From positions 62,131,512 to 62,195,511 of the forward strand of contig NC_088863.1 of assembly GCF_032884065.1 (NCBI RefSeq): a DNA stretch of 64,000 nucleotides. Reading direction: 5' to 3'. Origin of the DNA: Artemia franciscana (Eukaryota; Arthropoda; Branchiopoda; Anostraca; Artemiidae). The notes under the pieces are model-generated. The model did no database searches and was not told the DNA's origin. It saw nothing but the letters and a program-made list of their open reading frames with translations. Below, in pieces: positions 1 through 14,299 of this stretch. Numbering within the stretch: position 1 is the first letter of the stretch; each line of letters opens with the position of its first letter. The position numbers and the translations under genes were made by a program.

Positions 1-916
1 GCTTTTCTCAAAATGTTGATCTTATTCAACATGTGAGGATCCACACTGGTGGATCCACATCGGTACTCTTACCAATCACTTGAGAACCCACACATGTGAA
101 ATGCGATTCAAGTGTGAGGTTTACAACCACAGTTTTAGTCGCAAGTATACTCTCACCCAACACATGAGAACCCACATAGGTTAAAAGCTATACAATTGCA
201 ATAGAAGTAATAAGAGCTTTTCCCGCAATATTCATATAATTCAACATGTGAGGATCTACAATGGTAAGAAGCCATTCACGTGCGATGTATACAAGCAGAG
301 TTTTAATAAAAGACTATTCTTACCAATCACTTGAGAACCCCCACACAGTGAAAAGCCATTCAAGTGTGACGTATACAAGCGGAGCTTTAATATCAAGGGT
401 AATCTTTCCATACATATGACAACTCACACCGGTGAAAAGCCATAAAAGTACAATACATTGTATTAAGAACTTTTCTCAAACTAGTAATCTCACTAGATAT
501 CTGAGGATCAACACTGGTGAGAAACTATTCAAGTGTGACGTATGTAAGCAAAGTTTTAATCAGAAAATTATTCTTAACCATCACTTCAGAGCCAACACCA
601 GTGAAAAGGCATTCAAGTGAGATGTAAGCATGCACAGTTTTAATAATAAGAGTAATCTTACTACGCATTTGAGAACCCACACAGATGAAAAGCCATTCAA
701 TTGTGATGCACGCATGCACAATTTTAATAATAACAGTGATCTTGCCACACAATTGAGAACCCACGTCGATGAAAAGCCATTCGAGTATGACGTATGCAAG
801 CAGAGTTTTAACGTCAATGGCTATCTTGCCATACATATGAGAACCCACACGGGTGAAAAGCCATATAAGCTTTTCTCAAACTAGTAATCTCATTAATCAT
901 GTTATGATCCACACTG
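1..916 (+). pseudogene. Decayed zinc-finger block, unit A
   Basis: Remnant C2H2 fingers in several frames continue the finger array of the unit to the left. Recognisable pieces include [44 protein letters not shown] and [14 protein letters not shown]. About twelve finger remnants are interrupted by stops and frame changes, for example TAA after CATAGGT at 181 and TGA after AAGGCATTCAAG at 618. The decay is shared by all units, so it predates the duplication. The block ends at GTGAGT (917-922), a perfect 5' splice-site match, after which finger similarity stops. Confidence 0.75.
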
Positions 917-2152
917 GTGAGTTTCAATCCAAGATGCAACAGTAGCTAGTAACCTAGAGTTGGCTTCAATTGAGATGCAATAGAAGCTATTAACCTAGTA
1001 AGGGATGATCACGTCCAGTGCTAAGAAATATAATAACCCATAACTCCTAAAAATAGAGTCAGATCTAAACAAGAAGTACAGTAGTAGAGCTTTCTTGTCT
1101 GAAACCCCTGTCTAAGAAACTTAGCGTCCATTGGCTTGAACAACAAAGGAGATATGTTGGCTGGAAAATCAAGACTGACATATATCTGTTATAATCTGAA
1201 CTGTTTTGTGCAGTTCAAGGAAAGAACAGCCACTTCTAATGATAAAGGTTTCATTCAATGGGCTGTTGAAGCATTTAGAAATAAAAAAAATCACATTTTT
1301 TGCAGGTTTGTTAAAATCACATTTTTATTGGTAAATATAAATACTCATTTTATTCAACACAGGAGAAAGCCACAGGCTTGTAGCAGAATATTGAACCTAT
1401 TTATGATACTATTTTATAAAATGAACTCATATTCAAAAAATAAAGTCTCACAAAATATCCATGGGCATAGTTCAAGTAACAAACCTAAACAACTTAAGCA
1501 ACAAAGGCTTTACATAAAATAATGTTGCAATAATATATTTCTAGTTCATTTGTTATTCAAAATTTTTTGTGGCTTCATGAAGATAGCTCTCAATTGTAAA
1601 AGTAGGTATTTGTATATTACATATTTTATGTTAATCTATTTTAGTTTTTATATATTTTTGAATTATACTTTTTTGTTTCTAGTATGTTTTTTATATTAAT
1701 TTCTTTTTTTTTGTCATGGCTGGCCAGTTTGGCTTTAGATCTTTTACAGATACTAAAAACAATACAATGACCCATGTGAAAAAATGATGTAACTTTGCTT
1801 TTTGAATGTCTAATAAATGTGACATCACTCACATGATCTTTTCCTTTGTTATAAATTCAATTCATCTCACAGATTTTAGTGATTTCTCACTTCACCGAAA
1901 TGTGTCAGTCTTGTATTCATAACACTGACTCTGTATGATGATAATTCTATTGTGTGTGATGAAATTTGAAAACCATAGATATTTTTCAGTTGTTAAATTG
2001 TTATATGAACTGCAAAAATATTTGTGGTGTCCGAGCAATAATTTAAATTTTAAATTCCAACTAGAAAAATACCTGTAAATTTTAAATTATTTTTTTTTGT
2101 TAGATAAAACAAACTCGAAACGTGATTAAGCTTACAAGTTTAACCCTCTAGG
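917..2152 (+). other. Spacer of unit A, no supported gene
   Basis: AT-rich DNA between the decayed fingers and the next zinc-finger start. An open frame at 1136-1522 (128 codons, identical in all three units) shows no domain and resembles chance, although HFIQHRRKP (near 1360) faintly recalls a finger end. A possible 3' splice site (TTTTTTTTGTTAG, ending about 2102) precedes the zinc-finger ATG. The equivalent spacers are 4248-5484 and 7566-8645. Confidence 0.6.
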
Positions 2153-4247
<2,095 letters not shown>

Positions 4248-5484
4248 GTGAGTTTCAATCCAAGATGCAACAGTAGCTAGTAACCTAGAGTTGGCTTCAA
4301 TTGAGATGCAATAGAAGCTATTAACCTAGTAAGGGATGATCACGTCCAGTGCTAAGAAATATAATAACCCATAACTCCTAAAAATAGAGTCAGATCTAAA
4401 CAAGAAGTACAGTAGTAGAGCTTTCTTGTCTGAAACCCCTGTCTAAGAAACTTAGCGTCCATTGGCTTGAACAACAAAGGAGATATGTTGGCTGGAAAAT
4501 CAAGACTGACATATATCTGTTATAATCTGAACTGTTTTGTGCAGTTCAAGGAAAGAACAGCCACTTCTAATGATAAAGGTTTCATTCAATGGGCTGTTGA
4601 AGCATTTAGAAATAAAAAAAATCACATTTTTTGCAGGTTTGTTAAAATCACATTTTTATTGGTAAATATAAATACTCATTTTATTCAACACAGGAGAAAG
4701 CCACAGGCTTGTAGCAGAATATTGAACCTATTTATGATACTATTTTATAAAATGAACTCATATTCAAAAAATAAAGTCTCACAAAATATCCATGGGCATA
4801 GTTCAAGTAACAAACCTAAACAACTTAAGCAACAAAGGCTTTACATAAAATAATGTTGCAATAATATATTTCTAGTTCATTTGTTATTCAAAATTTTTTG
4901 TGGCTTCATGAAGATAGCTCTCAATTGTAAAAGTAGGTATTTGTATATTACATATTTTATGTTAATCTATTTTAGTTTTTATATATTTTTGAATTATACT
5001 TTTTTGTTTCTAGTATGTTTTTTATATTAATTTCTTTTTTTTTTGTCATGGCTGGCCAGTTTGGCTTTAGATCTTTTACAGATACTAAAAACAATACAAT
5101 GACCCATGTGAAAAAATGATGTAACTTTGCTTTTTGAATGTCTAATAAATGTGACATCACTCACATGATCTTTTCCTTTGTTATAAATTCAATTCATCTC
5201 ACAGATTTTAGTGATTTCTCACTTCACCGAAATGTGTCAGTCTTGTATTCATAACACTGACTCTGTATGATGATAATTCTATTGTGTGTGATGAAATTTG
5301 AAAACCATAGATATTTTTCAGTTGTTAAATTGTTATATGAACTGCAAAAATATTTGTGGTGTCCGAGCAATAATTTAAATTTTAAATTCCAACTAGAAAA
5401 ATACCTGTAAATTTTAAATTATTTTTTTTTGTTAGATAAAACAAACTCGAAACGTGATTAAGCTTACAAGTTTAACCCTCTAGG
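4248..5484 (+). other. Spacer of unit B, no supported gene
   Basis: Near-identical copy of 917-2152 with one extra T in the run near 5040. It has the same 128-codon open frame (4467-4853) of doubtful meaning and the same acceptor-like tract before the downstream ATG at 5485. Confidence 0.6.
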
Positions 5485-6579
5485 ATGAATCCGATGAATG
5501 AACAAGCCTTGGATCATACAATTATTTTAGCAAATGAAACCGATCAGTCCAATCGTTTTCTAACGGAGTGTACTCAAACTGAGGTATTGAATACAAACAT
5601 TTCACGAGCAGACGTTTTTGATAAATATCTAGCCACAAAGAAGCTGACTAATCAGCTTAAGGAACTACCAGCCAAAGAAGAAGAGGATGCAGCAAATAAG
5701 AAGAATGAAACAACTTTCCAATATGATGAGATACGGTCTATATGCAATAAATATAAGAATACTCTTGCCATATACAGGAGAACCCACACCCGTGAAAAGT
5801 CATTCAAGTGCAATACATGTAATAAAAGCTTTGCTCAAAAAATACATCTCATTCAACATGCTAGGATCCACACTGGTGAGAAGCCCTTCAAGTGTGACGT
5901 ATGCAAGAACAGTTTTAATGAAAAGAGTAATCTTTCGCGACACATGAGAACCCACACCGGTGAAAAGCCATTCAAGTGCAATACATGTAATAAAAGCTTT
6001 TCTCAAAATATTAATCTCATTCAACATGCTAGGATCCACACTGGTGAGAAGCCCTTCAAGTGCAATATATGTAATAAGAGCTTTTCTCAAAATATTAATC
6101 TCATTAAACATGCTAGGATCCACGCTGGTGAGAAGCCCTTCAAGTGCAATATATGTAATAAGAGCTTTTCTCAAAATATTAATCTCATTCAACATGTGAG
6201 AACCCACACCGGTGAAAAGCCATTCAAGTGCAATATATGTAATAAGAGCTTTTCTCAAAATAGTAATCTCATTCAACATGCTAGGATCCACACTGGTGAG
6301 AAGCCCTTCAAGTGCAATATATGTAATAAGAGCTTTTCTCAAAATAATAGTCTCATTCAACATGCTAGGATCCACACTGGTGAGAAGCCATTCAAGTGTG
6401 ACGCATGCAAGAACAGTTTTAATGACAAGAGTAATCTTTCGCGACATATGAGAACCCACACCGGTGAAAAGCCATTCAAGTGCAATACATGTAATAAAAG
6501 CTTTTCTCAAAATATTAATCTTATTCAACATGTGAGGATCCACACTGGTGAGAAGCCATTAAAGTCTGACGTATGCTAG
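5485..6579 (+). CDS. C2H2 zinc-finger protein, copy 2 (364 aa)
   Basis: Second tandem copy of the same 364-codon ORF. It differs from the copy at 2153-3247 by one residue that I could find: KSFAQ instead of KSFSQ in the first complete finger. The organisation is identical: an uncharacterised head of about 100 residues, one degenerate finger, nine intact C2H2 fingers and a truncated tenth. The same in-frame stop precedes the ATG. Because the two copies are nearly identical at all sites, the sequence cannot show whether both are under selection. They may be redundant, or one may be a collapsed or duplicated assembly segment. Confidence 0.83.
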   Translation: MNPMNEQALDHTIILANETDQSNRFLTECTQTEVLNTNISRADVFDKYLATKKLTNQLKELPAKEEEDAANKKNETTFQYDEIRSICNKYKNTLAIYRRTHTREKSFKCNTCNKSFAQKIHLIQHARIHTGEKPFKCDVCKNSFNEKSNLSRHMRTHTGEKPFKCNTCNKSFSQNINLIQHARIHTGEKPFKCNICNKSFSQNINLIKHARIHAGEKPFKCNICNKSFSQNINLIQHVRTHTGEKPFKCNICNKSFSQNSNLIQHARIHTGEKPFKCNICNKSFSQNNSLIQHARIHTGEKPFKCDACKNSFNDKSNLSRHMRTHTGEKPFKCNTCNKSFSQNINLIQHVRIHTGEKPLKSDVC

Positions 6580-7565
6580 TACTTAATAACAAGAGTAATC
6601 TTTCAGTACATATGAGAACCCACACTGGTGAAAAGCAATACAAGTGCAATGCATGTAATAAGAGCTTTTCTCAAAATGTTGATCTTATTCAACATGTGAG
6701 GATCCACATCGGTACTCTTACCAATCACTTGAGAACCCACACTGGTGAAATGCGATTCAAGTGTGAGGTTTACAACCACAGTTTTAGTCGCAAGTATACT
6801 CTCACCCAACACATGAGAACCCACATAGGTTAAAAGCTATACAATTGCAATAGAAGTAATAAGAGCTTTTCCCGCAATATTCATATAATTCAACATGTGA
6901 GGATCTACAATGGTAAGAAGCCATTCACGTGTGATGTATACAAGCAGAGTTTTAATAAAAGACTATTCTTACCAATCACTTGAGAACCCCCACACAGTGA
7001 AAAGCCATTCAAGTGTGACGTATACAAGCGGAGCTTTAATATCAAGGGTAATCTTTCCATACATATGACAACTCACACCGGTGAAAAGCCATAAAAGTAC
7101 AATACATTGTATTAAGAGCTTTTCTCAAACTAGTAATCTCACTAGATATCTGAGGATCAACACTGGTGAGAAACTATTCAAGTGTGACGTATGTAAGCAA
7201 AGTTTTAATCAGAAAATTATTCTTAACCATCACTTCAGAGCCAACACCAGTGAAAAGGCATTCAAGTGAGATGTAAGCATGCACAGTTTTAATAATAAGA
7301 GTAATCTTACTACGCATTTGAGAACCCACACAGATGAAAAGCCATTCAATTGTGATGCACGCATGCACAATTTTAATAATAACAGTGATCTTGCCACACA
7401 ATTGAGAACCCACGTCGATGAAAAGCCATTCGAGTATGACGTATGCAAGCAGAGTTTTAACGTCAATGGCTATCTTGCCATACATATGAGAACCCACACG
7501 GGTGAAAAGCCATATAAGCTTTTCTCAAACTAGTAATCTCATTAATCATGTTATGATCCACACTG
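6580..7565 (+). pseudogene. Decayed zinc-finger block, unit C
   Basis: Third copy of the degraded finger block. It lacks the extra 14 bases found in units A and B, so one frame stays open from 6573 to 6833 (86 codons, roughly three fingers including [20 protein letters not shown] and FKCEVYNHSFSRKYTLTQH). Beyond 6833 it has the same stops as the other units. Either the 14-bp form arose by slippage between GGATCCAC repeats in an ancestor of units A and B, or it was lost here. Confidence 0.75.
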
Positions 7566-8645
7566 GTGAGTTTCAATCCAAGATGCAACAGTAGCTAGTA
7601 ACCTAGAGTTGGCTTCAATTGAGATGCAATAGAAGCTATTAACCTAGTAAGGGATGATCACGTCCAGTGCTAAGAAATATAATAACCCATAACTCCTAAA
7701 AATAGAGTCAGATCTAAACAAGAAGTACAGTAGTAGAGCTTTCTTGTCTGAAACCCCTGTCTAAGAAACTTAGCGTCCATTGGCTTGAACAACAAAGGAG
7801 ATATGTTGGCTGGAAAATCAAGACTGACATATATCTGTTATAATCTGAACTGTTTTGTGCAGTTCAAGGAAAGAACAGCCACTTCTAATGATAAAGGTTT
7901 CATTCAATGGGCTGTTGAAGCATTTAGAAATAAAAAAAATCATATTTTTTGCAGGTTTGTTAAAATCACATTTTTATTGGTAAATATAAATACTCATTTT
8001 ATTCAACACAGGAGAAAGCCACAGGCTTGTAGCAGAATATTGAACCTATTTATGATACTATTTTATAAAATGAACTCATATTCAAAAAATAAAGTCTCAC
8101 AAAATATCCATGGGCATAGTTCAAGTAACAAACCTAAACAACTTAAGCAACAAAGGCTTTACATAAAATAATGTTGCAATAATATATTTCTAGTTCATTT
8201 GTTATTCAAAATTTTTTGTGGCTTCATGAAGATAGCTCTCAATTGTAAAAGTAGGTATTTGTATATTACATATTTTATGTTAATCTATTTTAGTTTTTAT
8301 ATATTTTTGAATTATACTTTTTTGTTTCTAGTATGTTTTTTATATTAATTTCTTTTTTTTTTGTCATGGCTGGCCAGTTTGGCTTTAGATCTTTTACAGA
8401 TACTAAAAACAATACAATGACCCATGTGAAAAAATGATGTAACTTTGCTTTTTGAATGTCTAATAAATGTGACATCACTCACATGATCTTTTCCTTTGTT
8501 ATAAATTCAATTCATCTCACAGATTTTAGTGATTTCTCACTTCACCGAAATGTGTCAGTCTTGTATTCATAACACTGACTCTGTATGATGATAATTCTAT
8601 TGTGTGTGATGAAATTTGAAAACCATAGATATTTTTCAGTTGTTT
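7566..8645 (+). other. Spacer of unit C, truncated
   Basis: Matches the other two spacers until about 8645 and then changes to unrelated sequence. The acceptor-like tract and the zinc-finger ORF are therefore missing, and this end marks the right boundary of the array. No target-site duplication or transposon end is visible at the break. Confidence 0.7.
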
Positions 8646-9199
8646 TTTCTCAAAAATAAATTCTTAGCACTCAATATTATAATTTAAAATGGGGTCTTAA
8701 CAGTTTTGTTTTTTAGGGGGGGGGGACAATTGCCTTTATTGATTCCGTGCTAGGAAGGCAGTAGGTTTTACTTCTGGATTCTTTTATTATTGAAGTTCAA
8801 AGCAAGTGATGGAGGTACTTGGTCTTAACTTGTGATGCAAGTTTGTGCTGAAGGTATTCTTTTGGTTCTGATTTCAACATACTATAAAATCAAAAGTATA
8901 TTTGTACTCAACAACTATAGAAATCTTTCATTTCCAGTTTTTTTGAAAACCTGGTACTATTTTGGAAATATGTGCTCAGGATGCACTCAAAATGACTTTT
9001 ATTGGATTTTGAATTGCAACTTAAACTAGAATAAAAATATTTAGGAAAACTTTCCCCACATTTTTTTCAAACACTATATTTCAACCTTATTTTTAATTAT
9101 AACAGTAACCATGCAACCTGTAGACAATATTCTAATGGATCATACTTTATGCATTTGATTTAAAAGCTTGTAGCTAGGTAGTGGTATTTTGTGTATGAT
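8646..9199. other. AT-rich intergenic DNA
   Basis: No gene is supported. It contains a run of ten G (8716-8725) and short chance frames. Confidence 0.5.
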
Positions 9200-9850
9200 A
9201 TGGTTGATTGAACCACTGTTTAAGAAAGGTGATAAGAGTGAGTGTCATAATTATTGAGGCATTAGGCTATTCTCTATAGGCAACAAATTACTTATTAATA
9301 TGATACTTTTTAGACTGAGAGATGCTGCACACAAAGTTATAAGAGAAGAACAGTGAGGTTTTAGGAGAGGTAGAGGATGTGTTGACCAAATTTTTACTCT
9401 TAGGTTAAGAATTGAAAACACCTTTGGTCCTCAGTTTTATATATTATGAGCAAGCATTCAGTTCTGTTCATAAAAGAGCTTTAGCAAAGGTATTATCCTT
9501 GTATAGTATACCATATGAATACATTAAAGAGATAAAGGTTATGTGTGAGAATAACACTGCTGCAATTAAGGTAGGAAATGAGGTTAGCAGCTGTTTTGTA
9601 TTAAATAAGGAGTTAATTAAGTTGTGTTCTATCCTCCTTTATATGGATTATTTTGATAAACTTTGTCTTAAGGAGCACAGGAAATCCAATGGGAGACCCC
9701 AGAATCAAATGAGGAGGAAAAACTCTCCTGGACTTAGATTATGCTGATGATTTAAGCATACTAGATGAAAGTGTGAGCAAAATGAATGAACTTTGGAGGT
9801 TTTGCAAAATAGGGTGCTGGAATAGGTTTGAAATTTGATGTTAAGAAGAA
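9200..9850 (+). mobile_element. LINE (non-LTR) reverse-transcriptase remnant
   Basis: Translated pieces follow the palm domain of a LINE ORF2 in order: PLFKKGDKSECHNY (about 9213), GFRRGRGCVDQIFTLRLR (about 9357), YYEQAFSSVHKRAL (about 9441), IKVGNEVSSCF (about 9565) and the catalytic box LDYADDLSILDESV (about 9733). They lie in more than one frame with stops between them, for example TGA in the PLFKKG block and a frame change between the AIKVGN block and YADD. The element is dead. The motifs fit RTE/CR1-like LINEs; the clade is not resolved. Confidence 0.85.
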
Positions 9851-10059
9851 TAAGTCACTAAAATAGTCACTTCAGATTTAAAGGTCTATTCAGCCTAGTT
9901 ATCAAATTCTCAAGATGAGCAAAGTGGAATTAAAATGAAATATGGATATGATTAATTTTTCAAATGCTGAAACAAGATTGAGAATCAAAAATAAATTTAT
10001 TCGAAAAAATCATATTTTCCGTAGGAATTTGTTCAGTATTCGCTTTTGTCTATACTATT
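9851..10059. other. LINE-flanking AT-rich DNA with a short TAC microsatellite
   Basis: No further reverse-transcriptase similarity is seen. A small (CTA)n run at about 10058-10078 abuts the opposite-strand LINE tail. Confidence 0.4.
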
Positions 10060-10270
10060 ACTACTACTACTACCACTAATAACTCACCACAGCACAAAGC
10101 CGCCCGAGACCAACACAGCTACGCATGCTCCTCCTCCAACCAATCTATTCAAGGCCTCCATCTTTATACCCTCCCAGGAAGTTCCCTTTTCGTAAAACCT
10201 ACTGTTTGAAATATGGTCAGTCAGCCGGGTACAAAGAAAAATCCTTAGGCAATTTCTCTGGAAAATTTTT
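10060..10270 (-). mobile_element. LINE 3' end fragment, minus strand
   Basis: On the minus strand this reads as the last part of a LINE ORF2, including a WRRSMRSCVGL-like segment, then stops in a (TAG/AGT)n microsatellite. The same sequence recurs at 63350-63735 (shared TACTGTTTGA-ATATGGTCAGTCAG and ACACAGCTAC/CTCCTCCTC segments). Simple-repeat tails are usual for RTE-type LINEs. It faces the plus-strand reverse-transcriptase remnant at 9200-9850, so it is a separate insertion or an inverted piece. Confidence 0.7.
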
Positions 10271-11013
10271 GTCTATGCTATGAAAAAACACACACAAAAA
10301 AAAAACAGAAAACACCAATAAACTTAAATTTTTTTCTCTTCAGAATCTTAAGCAATAGGCAGTGTTGTAAACCGACCCTTACCGCTAATTCAGTAACATA
10401 CTTTAGTAAGTCTGCAGACAATGTTATTTGAAGGGATAAAAATTATTCTGCTACCTTTTACAAAGTATTTCCATAGCTCCTGACACAGGCATATAAATGA
10501 CATTTTGGTAAAGTACAATTATGCAATATAAAAAATAGATGGCGATATAAAAACCTTTCATCAGCAGCGAATTTTAACAGATTTCCGCATGAAGCAGGAA
10601 AATTTCAAATGGGGCAATTTACCTACGGGACTATAACCATGATGAAAATCTCAATCTTAATATAATATGGTTGAGCTCCCAAAGCAAAAAAATGGCTCTG
10701 GCACAATATTTCAGCTGAGGATAAAGGTTGGCCTTGCTCTCTGGTTTGTGTAGGAAAGATATTCGAATAGCCTACCTTTACTGTAAAACATAAGGGCTGA
10801 AAAATTTATTGTCTTAAAGAAGATACATGTTAAATTTAAATAATCCTTATAGCACATATTTAAAAAGAGTGTAAAACAAGGCATTGATTGGTTGGCTATC
10901 TTCACCTAATTCATTGCCCAGTAATAGAACAGGCACCATTCTTAATTATCTATAATATTGATTTGTGTGCAAATGTACATAAATTTTCCCATTAAAATGT
11001 TATTTATTATAAG
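10271..11013. other. Intergenic DNA, nothing recognised
   Basis: AT-rich. The short frame at 10711-10905 has no recognisable content. Confidence 0.4.
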
Positions 11014-11297
11014 AAATAACCGAGTCAAACTAAAAACGAACGGAAATTAACGTGGGTAGGGCTCAAAACTCCTATTTTGTAAAAGCCAGAACATTATTAG
11101 CACTTTACTTTTTTAATGTTTTCACTTTTGTAACCTTATTAAATAAATCAGCATATGTATGTTGAACTGACAATGAACATTAATTTGTATTTTTTTTAAG
11201 TAAAGTGCCAATTATGTTCTGGTCTTTAAAAAGGATAGGGGTTTTGAGCCCTATCTATGTTAATTTCAGCTCGTTTTGAGTTTTGATTTTGTTATTT
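11014..11297. repeat. Foldback (MITE-like) element, about 284 bp
   Basis: Imperfect palindrome. The left arm AAATAAC...GAACGGAAATTAACG...AGGGCTCAAAAC pairs with the right arm GTTTTGAGCCC...TTAATTTCAGCTCG...GTTATTT. Arms are roughly 90-100 bp and the centre is AT-rich. The outer motif AACGAACGGAAATTA is a variant of the AACGAACAGAAATTA motif in the many foldbacks further right, so it belongs to the same broad family. Confidence 0.8.
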
Positions 11298-12029
11298 ATT
11301 GTAATTTCTGTTCGTTTTGGGTTTCATTTATTAATTTATGCTGAATTTTAATAGTTTTATGCTTGGTTTATTATTTTATTTTGGTCATTTTTGTATAATG
11401 GGGTTCTTTACTTTCTTTTTGAAAAGCTGATTTTGTGGAAAATTTTTAATTAATTTCTGTTTGTTTTATTTTGGTATAGTCTTTTTTCAGGGAGAACTAA
11501 AATAATAGTTTGAATCTTTCCAGTTTTTTTTTAGGAATTTATAGTTTGGCCTACTTTTCGTATGCTAGAGAAATTTTTTCAACAGTTTTTAACAACATAC
11601 AGCCTTTTAAAAATCTTGACACAAATAATAGGAGCTCATTAAGTCATTTACATCTTCTAGTTTACATGATAAATAAAACTTAATACCATTCTCCAAAAAA
11701 GTATATTTATGCTCTTTGACAGCCTGAATACATTCTTTTGATCTAGTTAAATTTTAATAACCGAAGAAGCATTGGAAGTAGTCCCGAAAGTTTAAACTTA
11801 ATACACATAGTCGTTCTTGGAATATTACTGAGATGTCTTGTTGGCAACCAGCATACACACAGTGTGTTTTGATTTAATTTTAAGACAACATTTATTTTTC
11901 AAGCATAATCGACAAGTTACATAAATGTGGGGAGTTGACCTACCCAATGACCCTAGAGAAATAGTTGCTAAACCACTCAGCTATCCTGATTAGAATTGTT
12001 TGGAAAATTATGAGCTAAACAGCAGCGCT
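11298..12029. other. AT-rich intergenic DNA
   Basis: No gene is seen. The first 150 bases (TTTCTGTTCGTTTTGGGTTTC) match the repeat type that forms the inverted pair at 31220-32640. Confidence 0.4.
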
Positions 12030-12420
12030 GATAGCCTTTCAATCACTTTTGACACATGAAGAGGGCACTAGAACTTTGAATTTCCAATCAGATTAGCTCC
12101 TTTAAAACTAACCACCCTTTCTATAAAAAAAAATTATATACCCCCAGGGTATAACTTAAAACCCTTACTTCTGAGGTTGTGGGGGGGGGGGATTGTCATC
12201 TTCGAAGGCACGATTTTTCAACTACACTGAAAAAAAATGAAAATTTTGATTGGATGTGTATAGGTTAATGATGGGCGTGAGAAGGGGTTGCTTATCCTCC
12301 AATCACTTTCGACAATTGAGAAGGGCACTAGTCTTCTAAATTTCTAACTGGATGAGCCCTGTTTGAAGTTTCTATGACAAATCCTTCTATACAAATTGCC
12401 TTGGTCTAAAAAATATATAT
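12030..12420 (+). repeat. Two diverged copies of the GGGCACTAGAACTTT module
   Basis: Copies begin near 12030 and 12290 with CAATCACTTTTGACAC followed by AGGGCACTAG and an AATTTCCAATCAG-like segment. The same module builds the array at 34000-37560 and lies in the arms of the palindrome at 26909-30846. A run of G (about 12180-12191) sits between the copies. Confidence 0.7.
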
Positions 12421-14299
12421 ATAAAAACAATAAACAATACATTGTCCCAACATCGTTCTGTACTTTGAAAGCACTATTGTGTTGCTGATAGAGCGTTAAA
12501 ATTTCGTTTCAACAGTTTAAGCTCATTATGAGGAACATTATAATTAATTTAATTCTTTTTTTCGACAAAGTATTTTTCTTCGCGGGCTGCCTCTTTTCAA
12601 ACGTCAACACATTCATTGATATAATGTGATAACATCAAAGTAGTTAATGATTGGGATCTTAATACTGTAAACGGCTGTTCAATAATGCGTTTCTATTTAC
12701 TTTTGACAAATCCAACAGCAAAGCTATTCATTTATGAGTAAAAAAAATTATCGCCCATCTTGAAAATCATCACCCATCTTAAAAATGACCACATCCACTG
12801 ACAAAAAATCATAATATTTAATACTTAACGAACTGACTAAAATCGTCACTTTTTAATATCCTTTTGCTCCCCAGTAATTGACTAACAAATATAATGGACG
12901 TTATGCATATATTTAAATACAGTACATAGTATACGATAACATACACACACATTAATCAGCCGCTAATACGTGACCCAGCCTTGAAAGTTCTAGTAAGAAC
13001 TTTCAAGGAATCATTGAGTAAAAGCTTCCACTACGAGTCGGAAAACAACTTTCACCAATATATTAAGACCATAAGCAATATAGAAACCTACTATATGCTG
13101 CTATGTATATAGACCAAAAATACTTTCAGTGAGTCTTTTGAGTTGTCTGCTTATTACTAAATTAAACTGGAACAGTTCTATCAGGAATCTGTAGTGTTGG
13201 TTAAGTACAGTGTTTAAAATAGCTCAAAAATCACACATTGTTTAAAACTAGTCAAAAATTCAGGGACGTGAAGACGATTTTCTCCGTTCCACGAACATGT
13301 AAAGAGATATTGTTCAAGCTGGTGAAACTTCAATGGTGTTCCTGAACGATATTACAAATATCAGTTTGATGAAGGTCAGATATTAGTTTTTCGTCCTCAA
13401 GGTTTTGATATCTCGTGAACTTCCGCCTTCTTCCACTGCAGTCAAACCAGTCTCCATGTGTGTACATTTGCATATGCATGAGTGGCTAGTAGACTTGATC
13501 GTCAAAGCCACAGATGAGGACTGTTGAATTCAGAACAGTATGTGTACGTACATCATGACGAATTGAAAACCTGCTGTATTATTTTGGCTAAAATCTGCTT
13601 GAAAAATTGATTTAACAGAAGATGATAATTTGCAATGTTCATGTGCACTAAAACAAAATGGTATATCATATTACAGATTAATGATAGCAGCCAAATCCAT
13701 AATTACAAACGATAGTCCGGCCACACTAGGGAAACCCAAAGAATAATTCGAAAACTATGTTTATAACACCATCAGCATACTTTCTAGCAATTTGAAATTC
13801 TCGGAAGTTATAAATCAAACATAGGGCGAAAAAGCGCAGTTTTTCTTTGCAAGAAAGATGCTTCTTACAAAAAATGTTTAAAAAGAATCAGGTTAACAGA
13901 ATCAATAACATATCCAGTTTTTTTTTTTTTTTTGGGGGGGATAAAAAACCATCAGAATTCGTTTACAATCTTAAGTTTTTACGAGTCAAACAAAAATTTA
14001 GGACGAGGGGGGGGGGGGATCCCGTATGCACCTGGATATGGCCTTCAAAAGAATATAAATTTTTTTCCTAAATCCTTCTATGAAGCACTTTGACATCGTC
14101 ACTTGGGGTGGAACTTTTTTCTTTTCAAGGGCTTGAACAAGCCTCGCCTTACTAGATAGGGCATGGAGATCGAAAAGGAAGTCAAAATCTGAATTCCTAG
14201 ATGAACTTTGCCCTATCTCTATTGTGAACAGGTCAGCAATAAGCGTTGGTGTCTTAGCATGAGTATGCTGTAGCATTTTTCCCATTGAAGTCATCAGCT
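12421..14299. other. Intergenic DNA, one doubtful minus-strand ORF
   Basis: No supported gene. A minus-strand frame at 13998-14294 (98 codons) has fairly protein-like composition around residues 5-75 but no recognised motif and no supporting splice context. It runs into the G/C homopolymer at about 14005-14018. T and G homopolymers also occur near 13918-13940. Confidence 0.3.

Noticed and set aside
1136-1522. 128-codon ORF present in all three units
   Set aside because: Its conservation only reflects the tandem duplication, since the surrounding non-coding DNA is equally identical. No domain or start context supports it.
13998-14294. 98-codon minus-strand ORF with protein-like composition
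   Set aside because: No recognised motif, and it ends in the reading of a G homopolymer. There is not enough to call a gene.
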